Part shown: piece after piece, positions 1 through 6,125 of the stretch | Position numbering within the stretch: position 1 is the first letter of the stretch | Layout of the letters: each line of letters begins with the position of its first letter | Origin: Photobacterium lipolyticum | GTDB taxonomy: Bacteria; Pseudomonadota; Gammaproteobacteria; Enterobacterales; Vibrionaceae | Direction of reading: 5' to 3' | DNA: 64,000 bases | Assembly: GCF_003026475.1 (NCBI RefSeq) | Contig: NZ_PYMC01000001.1 | Location: 62,001-126,000 of the forward strand | Made by a program: the position numbers and the translations under genes | Notes under the pieces: generated by a model | The model's database searches: none | Told to the model about the DNA's origin: nothing | What the model saw: only the letters and a program-made list of their open reading frames with translations

Positions 1-657
1 GAAGTGAAAATTATGGCAGGGGACGCGATTTATATCCCACCCAATAGTTGGAATAAGCCTAATTGGGATACCGATTGCTCGTTGCTGAGCCTGCTATTTG
101 GCCGCAGGCAGCTCGGATTTAGCTTGGTAAGCAAGACCAAAGATCAGGCAAATTTTTACGATATCCAAAAGCACAGTATCCAGACCCGTACAGGTCACGC
201 CATCGACCATATTCTGTCGGCGCTCAATGCCCTGTCAAAAGAACCGCTAAAGCAACCGATGGACGAACACCTGCTCTTGGCACTGATGAGCTATTGCCAG
301 ACCATGTTGTCAATACCGTCAGACTCGAGTAAAAAACGTAGTGAAGATGTCTATCAGGGTATCTGTATCTTTATTCAGGAAAATTTTCACCGGGCAATCA
401 GCCGGGATACCATTGCCAAGCGATTTAACATTACGCCCAACCACCTCTCTCGGCTATTCCGCCAGCAAGGTCATATGCGATTCGCCGATTACATTACTTG
501 GGTAAGGATCGAACGCGCGAAATTCATGCTCAAGAAATACGCGTTCCGGCTACATGAAGTGGCGACCCGCTGCGGATTTCAGGACGTAAACTACTTTTAC
601 CGGGTGTTCAAGAACAAAACAGGCTTAACGCCTTCAGAGTATCGCAGCTCAGTTTAG
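1..657 (+). CDS. AraC-family transcriptional regulator, N-terminus cut by window edge
   Basis: The reading frame is open to the left edge, so the gene begins outside the window; the GTG at position 4 is not a credible start. The visible part opens inside a cupin-like sensor domain (PPNSWNKPNW). It ends with a complete AraC/XylS double helix-turn-helix over the last ~100 residues: helix 1 around IAKRFNITPNHLSRLFRQ, then IERAKFMLKK and the second HTH VATRCGFQDVNYFYRVFKNK, closing with TPSEYR. This family binds DNA and usually activates sugar or stress genes after ligand binding. It is convergent with the PTS genes at 660-1774, with only two bases between stop codons. A regulatory link to that PTS is plausible but not shown by the sequence. 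Confidence 0.85.
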   Translation, partial: EVKIMAGDAIYIPPNSWNKPNWDTDCSLLSLLFGRRQLGFSLVSKTKDQANFYDIQKHSIQTRTGHAIDHILSALNALSKEPLKQPMDEHLLLALMSYCQTMLSIPSDSSKKRSEDVYQGICIFIQENFHRAISRDTIAKRFNITPNHLSRLFRQQGHMRFADYITWVRIERAKFMLKKYAFRLHEVATRCGFQDVNYFYRVFKNKTGLTPSEYRSSV

Positions 658-659
658 GC

Positions 660-1475
660 CTAATGGAACGGGCGAGATAAGGTGTGGAGGATAACTGCTT
701 TAAGTGCTTCCGGTTCGTTGTTTCCGGTCAACAAATGACAATACTCCGGTTCCAGCAAAGCTTGTGAGAAATAAACAAACGCCTGAATCTGTGGGCGTTG
801 TGCGGGGGCTGGTAGCGTCATCGCAATCAGTCGTGTGACAGGGCCTCGATTCGAGCCCCACTCTATCGGTCGTGGCATTTGGATCACCGCCATGGCTGGC
901 TGTTGGATTTCTGCTGACATTATGTGCGGCAACGCAATACCATTTCCCATCGCTGTCGATGATACTTGCTCCCGCTTGAGCATCAGCTTCAATAACACTG
1001 CCGATTTTTCAGGGTTGAGCATACGACACAACCGGGCAAGCAGCTTCTCTTTGGCTTGGCTTACCTTATCATCATTTGCCGGCCCTTCTCCCAATACCTG
1101 ACTGGTAAATTTCATTTCGAAAGGCAGATAAAAAGTACTATTGCCCTCATCACCACTATCAACACTGCAGGCATTACGGTTCTTTTTCTTACCGCTGGTT
1201 TTCACCAGCGTAAATTGCTCGGCCAGAAAATCCGTCAGCACCATACAGGCCAGCTCAGCATCGGAGCCTTCAATGAGCAGCTGGCAGAGATCGCCCGGCA
1301 TACAGCCCAGACTCATGATACGGACCGTCTGCTCGACATTGGCCTGGCGCAGATAGGTGACATCCAGCATCACAACTACCGAACGAAAATAACCCGCCAA
1401 GGTTTTTAGCTGATTCAATTTCCAGGCAGGGATTCCTTCATCACCAATGATGAAGGTAATACGGCGCTCAATCAT
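660..1475 (-). CDS. PTS protein: HPr-like domain fused to fructose-type EIIA
   Basis: A 271-residue cytoplasmic phosphotransferase protein. Residues ~1-90 resemble HPr (the IMSLGCMPGD segment matches the Ser46 helix region), but the place of the phosphorylatable histidine reads GDEGIPAWKL, so His15 is absent. Residues ~115-271 form a type-2 EIIA(Fru/Mtl) domain with the active-site motif GNGIALPH (His184). The start overlaps the stop of the EIIB gene by four bases (ATGA), so the two are translationally coupled. The domain pairing recalls FruB-type multiphosphoryl proteins, but a degenerate HPr cannot accept phosphate at the usual site. The EIIA would depend on a general HPr encoded elsewhere. 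The membrane EIIC partner is missing from this operon. Confidence 0.8.
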   Translation of the reverse strand: MIERRITFIIGDEGIPAWKLNQLKTLAGYFRSVVVMLDVTYLRQANVEQTVRIMSLGCMPGDLCQLLIEGSDAELACMVLTDFLAEQFTLVKTSGKKKNRNACSVDSGDEGNSTFYLPFEMKFTSQVLGEGPANDDKVSQAKEKLLARLCRMLNPEKSAVLLKLMLKREQVSSTAMGNGIALPHIMSAEIQQPAMAVIQMPRPIEWGSNRGPVTRLIAMTLPAPAQRPQIQAFVYFSQALLEPEYCHLLTGNNEPEALKAVILHTLSRPFH

Positions 1476-1774
1476 AACTCTTGGCAGCGCGCCAGCACAC
1501 TGGCGGGATCCGTCAGCACTTCTTCAATGGTGACACAATGAATAGTACTGCCAGTAAAACGGGCTCGGTGCTCTATTTCAATGTCTGAGGCGATCAATAC
1601 CACATCTGCTCGACCAATATCCTGGAAGCTAAGCTGGTTCTCGATCCCCATCGCCCCCTGGGTTTCTACCATGATCTGAATACCTAACTGCTGTGCCGCT
1701 TTCTTTAGCTCAGCTGCCGCCATGTAAGTATGCGCAATCCCAGTCGGGCAGGCAGTAACTGCTGCAATTTTCAT
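1472..1774 (-). CDS. PTS fructose-type EIIB component
   Basis: A 100-residue EIIB(Fru) protein that carries phosphate from EIIA to sugar during uptake. The signature MKIAAVTACPTGIAHTYMAA gives active-site Cys9 in the expected P-loop-like turn. The start is set at 1774 because the family begins exactly at MKIAAVTA and an AGAG ribosome-binding stretch lies just upstream. The 45 additional codons open upstream do not resemble the family. Only about 80 bases separate it from the end of the IS3-group element at 1857, and no EIIC gene lies beyond it, so the operon is headless. Without EIIC it probably cannot transport anything by itself. Confidence 0.85.
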   Translation of the reverse strand: MKIAAVTACPTGIAHTYMAAAELKKAAQQLGIQIMVETQGAMGIENQLSFQDIGRADVVLIASDIEIEHRARFTGSTIHCVTIEEVLTDPASVLARCQEL

Positions 1775-1886
1775 AATTTCTCTGTTGGTAGATGTTGTTT
1801 TAGATGATTGTCTCGATCCGGGGTCGATAGTCAAGTCATAAGGCAAGTAAAACTGATGATCTGCCCCAACAAGATTGGACACCAAG

Positions 1887-2738
1887 TTAAGCGACATTCT
1901 TCTGTTCAATTACAACGGGGCTTAGATACCCGAGGGCACTTTGCCTTCTTGTTCGGTTGTAATCAACCTCAATATATTCAAATACCGTTTGCCGCATCAT
2001 TTCTTTGGTCATAATCGGTTCGTATTGGATAGCTTCAACTTTTAGCGAGTGGAAGAAGCTTTCTACACAAGCATTATCCCAGCAGTTTCCTTTTCGACTC
2101 ATGCTTTGTTTTAAATTATGAGCGTTGATTATCTCGCGGTAACTTTTTGAGCAGTATTGGCTGCCACGATCACTGTGAACGATGACTTCTTCAGGCAGTC
2201 CACGACGGAACAGTGCCATCTTCAACGCATCTCCGACTAAGTTTGCTGTCATACGGTGATCCATTGACCAGCCGACTACCTGTCGAGAGTACAAGTCAAT
2301 AATTACAGCAAGATAAAGCCAGCCCTCACTTGTCATCAAGTAGGTGATATCGCCAGCCCATTTCTGATTCGGCGCATCAGCAGTAAAATCTTGTTCCAGA
2401 AGGTTAGGCACAACGGGTAAGGAATGCTTACTATCTGTTGTGACCTTAAATTTACGCGCAGCTTTTGCAACCAGACTCTGCCTTTTCATGCTGTCTGATA
2501 TCGTCTTAAGGTTGTGCTTGTTCCCTTGCTCTGCCAGTTCTACCTGGATACGTCTTGCACCGTCACGACCTTTGCTAGCTTCGAACGCCTTTTTGACCGT
2601 TATGTCACGCAGCGTGCGTGCTCTATCCCTTTGACTAATTTTATGACGATGCTTTAGCCAGTAGTAAAACCCACTACGCGATACAGCAAGAACCTTGGCC
2701 ATTCTCATTACGGAGAACTGCTCAAGGGGCACTTGCAT
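1887..2738 (-). CDS. IS3-group transposase OrfB (DDE integrase catalytic domain)
   Basis: A 283-residue C-terminal part of the transposase, normally made as an OrfAB fusion by -1 frameshifting. The N-terminal HTH_21-like segment (SRSGFYYWLKHR) is followed by the rve core. The catalytic residues are visible: first Asp in WAGDITYLMTSEGWLYLAV, second in VIVHSDRGSQY, and Glu in NACVESFFHSLKVE. The length and the ending (YNRTRRQSALGYLSP) match intact IS3 OrfB. The listed ATG is nominal, because the frame is entered from OrfA through the slippery sequence at about 2785-2792. No internal stop is seen, so the element may be active. Confidence 0.93.
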   Translation of the reverse strand: MQVPLEQFSVMRMAKVLAVSRSGFYYWLKHRHKISQRDRARTLRDITVKKAFEASKGRDGARRIQVELAEQGNKHNLKTISDSMKRQSLVAKAARKFKVTTDSKHSLPVVPNLLEQDFTADAPNQKWAGDITYLMTSEGWLYLAVIIDLYSRQVVGWSMDHRMTANLVGDALKMALFRRGLPEEVIVHSDRGSQYCSKSYREIINAHNLKQSMSRKGNCWDNACVESFFHSLKVEAIQYEPIMTKEMMRQTVFEYIEVDYNRTRRQSALGYLSPVVIEQKNVA

Positions 2739-2752
2739 GAACTCGAAGCTCG

Positions 2753-3034
2753 CTATTTTAGATGCTTCGCGAAGTAGGTGGCGGCTTTTTTTACTATTTC
2801 AAGCTCCTCCGCTTGCTCGGCGAGGAGGCGCTTCAGACGAGCGTTTTCGGCTGCAAGATCAGCCTCGCGTTCACTGGCGGAGTCCTTCTTTCCGTTCTTA
2901 CGCCAGCCGTATATTTGGGAAGCATGTAGATTGAGTTGCCGTGCTACCTCTGGAACCGATGTTCTTTCAGCAAGCTTAAGCGCCTGTTCCTTAAACTCTT
3001 CGGTGTGCTTGATACGTGTTTGAGTGTTTGTCAT
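2753..3034 (-). CDS. IS3-group transposase OrfA (HTH_Tnp_1)
   Basis: A 93-residue DNA-binding subunit: an N-terminal helix-turn-helix (EEFKEQALKLAERTSVPEV to SQIYGWRKN), then a leucine-zipper coiled coil (ADLAAENARLKRLLAEQAEELEIVKKAATYFAK). Near its end the coding strand has seven A residues followed by G, a classic IS3 -1 frameshift signal. The OrfB frame is exactly the -1 frame relative to OrfA, so an OrfAB fusion is expected. A start at 3034 lies just inside the right inverted repeat. Confidence 0.92.
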   Translation of the reverse strand: MTNTQTRIKHTEEFKEQALKLAERTSVPEVARQLNLHASQIYGWRKNGKKDSASEREADLAAENARLKRLLAEQAEELEIVKKAATYFAKHLK

Positions 3035-3204
3035 TGTTTACCTCGTTAAGTGATTTTACTCGCTTAACTCGGTGTCTAAAACTGCTGGTTCAGATCAATA
3101 TTTTAATCTGGGAGAAAACAGGACATTTAAAAATAGGAAAAATCAGGAGTGGAGGTCTGCCATTGACTATGTAATTCATTTCAGACTCTAGAATTTCAAG
3201 CAAG

Positions 3205-4116
3205 CTAATCAATCCAGTTAACCTGTATATGGTTCTCAACTTCTTCTTTTAGAATATCTGACAGTGCTATAACTGTCTTGTCGTAAAACTGACCATTATT
3301 GCCAAATACTAAATAAAAAACCGTCCTGCGTGTTTGCTGAAGCGAGACATTAAGAATTTTGAGCTTTCCTGAATCAAGCATAGGCTGTATATGAGCTTTG
3401 GGTAACCAGCCATAACCCACTCCTTGACAAACTGCTTCAATCACTGCCTCTATTGTTGTAAATGACCAATTTGACATCGCCGATACTTTTTTAATTTCCT
3501 GATGTTGGGTGACTTTGTCTGTAAGAGTAATGAGAGGATATTGTGATAACTGGTTGGCTGTGATGAGAGACGGTAACCTCTGAAGAGGGTGGTTAGCGGC
3601 GGTTACAATAATAAAGTCCATATCAAGTAGATGAACACCTGGTGCGGAAATTGTCGGGTTTAACGGTGTAATATATAAATCAGCATTTCTGTCAGTTAAC
3701 ACTTTTTCGCTTTCTGTGCGCAATATCTCTGTCAGGTGAATTCGTGTCTGGGGATAACGCTCTTGAAACCTTTTTAGGGCTACTATAAGCAGGGATTTCG
3801 GAAAAATGCTATTAACGACTAAATTAAGAGATGAACGAATACCAGATTTTAACCCTTCTGCGCTTTGTTCTAGTTGATTGTAAGCTGAGATTAATGGTAT
3901 CGCTTGAGATAACATTGTCCTGCCAACTTCAGTAAGTTCGGCTTTTCGACCTACAACATGTAATAACTTGACTCCTAATCTCTCCTGCAATGTGTTCAAT
4001 GCATAACTTACAGACGACTGACTTTTGTTCAAAACCTCTGCTGCTTTCATGTAACCACCACATTCAGTGACGGTTTTCAAAACAATCCATTGTTCTATTG
4101 TCGTTTTCGGTAACAT
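3205..4116 (-). CDS. LysR-type transcriptional regulator divergent from padC-like gene
   Basis: A 303-residue LTTR. The N-terminal winged HTH is clear (MKAAEVLNKSQSSVSYALNTLQERLGVKLL), followed by a substrate-binding-like effector domain from about residue 90. It is transcribed away from the phenolic acid decarboxylase at 4437 across a 320-bp shared intergenic region, the usual arrangement for an LTTR controlling its neighbour. The inference is a phenolic-acid-responsive activator; many padC genes elsewhere use PadR repressors instead. It reads outward toward the IS element. Confidence 0.85.
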   Translation of the reverse strand: MLPKTTIEQWIVLKTVTECGGYMKAAEVLNKSQSSVSYALNTLQERLGVKLLHVVGRKAELTEVGRTMLSQAIPLISAYNQLEQSAEGLKSGIRSSLNLVVNSIFPKSLLIVALKRFQERYPQTRIHLTEILRTESEKVLTDRNADLYITPLNPTISAPGVHLLDMDFIIVTAANHPLQRLPSLITANQLSQYPLITLTDKVTQHQEIKKVSAMSNWSFTTIEAVIEAVCQGVGYGWLPKAHIQPMLDSGKLKILNVSLQQTRRTVFYLVFGNNGQFYDKTVIALSDILKEEVENHIQVNWID

Positions 4117-4361
4117 TAACTATTCCTTGGATGCAAATTGATTAATTGTTTGTTACATAGAGCACTTATCAAGTACTCATACTTCACGTCCTCGCCATTC
4201 GGCAAAAAGGCTCACTTTTTTTATGTTAATCATACAAATCGTACTCATGGTGTCACTAGTATCAGTTTACCCGTAAAAATGCCCATAATCATGGGGTAAG
4301 CGAGTTTGCGCAACCAGACACTTCTAAATTTTAGCTCATTATCATCTAATATTTGCGCTTT

Positions 4362-4389
4362 TTGAACTAAAAAATAGGTGTAATATATC
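4362..4389 (+). promoter_or_regulatory. Candidate sigma-70 promoter for the phenolic acid decarboxylase
   Basis: TTGAAC at 4362-4367 and TATATC at 4384-4389 are separated by 16 bp, ending about 47 bp before the ATG. A strong GAGGAGAT ribosome-binding site lies just before the start. The rest of the 4117-4436 intergenic region is AT-rich and has no other gene. It probably carries the LysR binding sites, but none could be defined confidently. Confidence 0.4.
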
Positions 4390-4436
4390 TTCATCACATC
4401 GAGTTACTAAACAGTAAATATTACTGAGGAGATAAT

Positions 4437-4943
4437 ATGACTAACTTTAATAAAGAAGATCTAATTGGCCTGGTAGGTAGACAGTTGGTTTACACTTTCA
4501 ATAACGGCTGGAAATATGAAATTTATGTTAAGAATGAGAACACCGTTGATTACCGTATTCATAGCGGGATTGTGGGAAACCGTTGGGTTAAAGACCAAGG
4601 TGTTGATATCTTCCAGGTTGCAAATGCAGTGTATAAACTATCTTGGACAGAGCCAACGGGTACAGATGTTAGTTTAATTATCAATCTTGGTGACCAATTG
4701 GTTCATGGCACTATTTTCTTCCCACGCTGGGTAGTAAACAACCCTGAAAAAACGGTTTGTTTCCAAAATGAACACCTTGAAAAAATTGAAGCTTATCGAG
4801 AAGCTGGTCCAACATATCCAACCGAAGTCATCAACCAATTTGCATCTATTATATTTTCTCGTGATTGTGGGGTTAATAATGAGGAAGTAATTAACTGCGT
4901 CGCCAGTGAATTACCATCAAACTTTCCAGAAAATCTGAAGTAA
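4437..4943 (+). CDS. padC: Phenolic acid decarboxylase (PadC/FDC-type)
   Basis: A 168-residue cytoplasmic enzyme that decarboxylates hydroxycinnamic acids (p-coumaric, ferulic, caffeic) to vinyl phenols without a cofactor. The family signature is nearly complete: LVGRQLVYTFNNGWKYEIYVKN, VDYRIHSGIVGNRWVKDQ, YKLSWTEPTGTDVSL, HGTIFFPRWV and YREAGPTYPTEV. These include the Tyr, Arg and Glu residues of the lipocalin-like barrel active site. The length is normal (~160-170). It is a single gene with its own strong RBS and a divergent LysR gene. This is a detoxification function typical of bacteria exposed to plant or algal phenolics. Confidence 0.92.
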   Translation: MTNFNKEDLIGLVGRQLVYTFNNGWKYEIYVKNENTVDYRIHSGIVGNRWVKDQGVDIFQVANAVYKLSWTEPTGTDVSLIINLGDQLVHGTIFFPRWVVNNPEKTVCFQNEHLEKIEAYREAGPTYPTEVINQFASIIFSRDCGVNNEEVINCVASELPSNFPENLK

Positions 4944-5094
4944 TGTATTAAAGCATTCACATAGTAAAGCTAGATTTTAAAAATCCGTCTTCATAAAAGG
5001 CTGATTTCAAGTTTAGTCCCTAAAGGGAGTATTACCACGCAGTCAGTTCATCATTAGCTCAAGCAGTGCTTCATAGTCCTGCTTTTTTATTCTG

Positions 5095-5750
5095 ATGTCT
5101 AACATAGCGCCTAATTATCCCTTTACTCACCATAAAGAAAATTTACTGATGAAGCTAGACATGGACAACCTTCAATGCCCTGATTATACGCTGTTATCAA
5201 AGCGGCTGAAGCAGCTCAATTTCACGGCGCCACGCTTTAGAAAGTATGAAAAACCAGACGACAAAATTGCAGCGACAGCCATTGATTCTACGGGACTCAA
5301 GCGGTTTGGGAAGGATGAAGGCACCATGAAAAACATAAGGTTAATGCAAAACAAAGCTGGCGAAAGGCGCACTTTGCTGTTGATGAGGGTCACTGCATTC
5401 AAGGCGCTGTCCTTACTGATAAAAACACCATGGATGATCAGGTTGTCGGGAGTCCATCATCACGGATATCGAGCACATAAGTGCCGACAAAATGTATGAT
5501 ACCAATGCGGTGTACCAGACATTAGAGGATCATTTCCCGGATGCTGAGATTGTTATACCGCCGAAAGACAATACGTTTGCCGATGAGGTTCATCACCCAA
5601 AGCGGATGAGCAACCTGATAGGTTGCTTCGCCCTTGGCATTATCGGTTGGCAGAGAGTTTGAAAATCAGTCGAAGGAAATGTTACTCGGTTGATCTATTT
5701 TAAATCGCTTTACTCACCTCGGGATGCCCAAGAGCTACCGAGTCGCTTAA
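5095..5750 (+). pseudogene. IS5-family transposase remnant (5'-truncated, frameshifted)
   Basis: Three reading frames together recover pieces of an IS5/IS903-like transposase. Frame one gives LQCPDYTLLSKR and IAATAIDSTGLKRFGKDE (first catalytic Asp). After a shift comes WRKAHFAVDEGHC and, further on, ITDIEHISADKMYDTNAVY and PPKDNTFADEVHHPKRM. The last frame ends HLGMPKSYRVA and a stop at 5750, the normal C-terminus of this family. The N-terminal third is missing and several frameshifts are present, so the gene is dead. It lies downstream of padC and next to the broken tRNA-Leu at 5902. Confidence 0.85.
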
Positions 5751-5769
5751 CCGTATCAAAAGACCACGT

Positions 5770-5812
5770 AGATTTAGTGCTGCAACAAAGCCCTAAGAAC
5801 AAAGCCCTAAGA
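5770..5812 (+). repeat. IS903-like terminal inverted repeat plus a 14-bp tandem duplication
   Basis: The stretch ending GCAACAAAGCC at 5792 reads, on the other strand, GGCTTTGTTGCAG, which resembles the terminal repeat of IS903-group elements. It marks the right end of the remnant at 5095-5750. Immediately here the unit ACAAAGCCCTAAGA occurs twice in tandem (5785-5798 and 5799-5812). No matching left terminal repeat was found. Confidence 0.55.
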
Positions 5813-5901
5813 ACAGGAAATAAACAGGAGAATAATTTTACAGCGGATGATTTACTGAATTTCAGGCACAAAAAAACCAGCATTATGTCGGCTTGATAAT
5901 T

Positions 5902-5976
5902 CCGGACTTGAACCGGCACAGCGCGAACGCCGAGGGATTTTAAATCCCTAGTGTCTACCCATTCCACCACCAGGGC
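5902..5976 (-). pseudogene. Broken tRNA-Leu(UAA) copy lacking the 3' acceptor end
   Basis: Seventy-five bases match the two intact tRNA-Leu(UAA) genes at 9513 and 17039 almost perfectly, from the 5' acceptor strand through the D arm, anticodon (UAA), variable loop and most of the T arm. The last ~12 bases, including the 3' acceptor strand and CCA, are replaced by unrelated sequence, so it cannot form a charged tRNA. Two substitutions are visible in the matching part. On its 3' side a degenerate copy of the tRNA-operon terminator (A7 CCAGC...) occurs at about 5865-5890. Confidence 0.85.
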
Positions 5977-6052
5977 ATGCCATGCTTGATTGTGATGGAT
6001 GAAACACCATCTTGATACCAAACTTACGTGCCATATCGCACAACAATAGAAC

Positions 6053-6090
6053 ACGGTGATTAGTTTTTATAAGCTAAAACCAATCACCGT
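6053..6090 (-). terminator. Stem-loop after the outer-membrane protein gene
   Basis: ACGGTGATTAGTTTT and AAAACCAATCACCGT form a long stem with one mismatch and a short loop, 35 bases downstream of the stop codon at 6126. The T-run on the minus strand is weak, so termination efficiency is uncertain. Confidence 0.6.
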
Positions 6091-6125
6091 CTGATTGCAC
6101 TCCTAATACCTATTCATTGTTCTGA

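Larger units (their letters stand above)
1857..3097 (-). mobile_element. IS3-family (IS3-group) insertion sequence, apparently complete
   Basis: The element is 1241 bp, the usual size for IS3. Imperfect terminal inverted repeats of about 37 bp are visible. The left end starts TGATCTG and contains GGACACCAAGTTAAGCG; the right end, read from the other strand, starts TGATCTG and contains AGACACCGAGTTAAGCG. It encodes OrfA and OrfB with a slippery A7G run between them. The 3-4 bases outside the ends differ (CTGA on the left, ATAT on the right), so no target duplication is visible. This suggests recombination or deletion next to the element after insertion. Confidence 0.93.
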
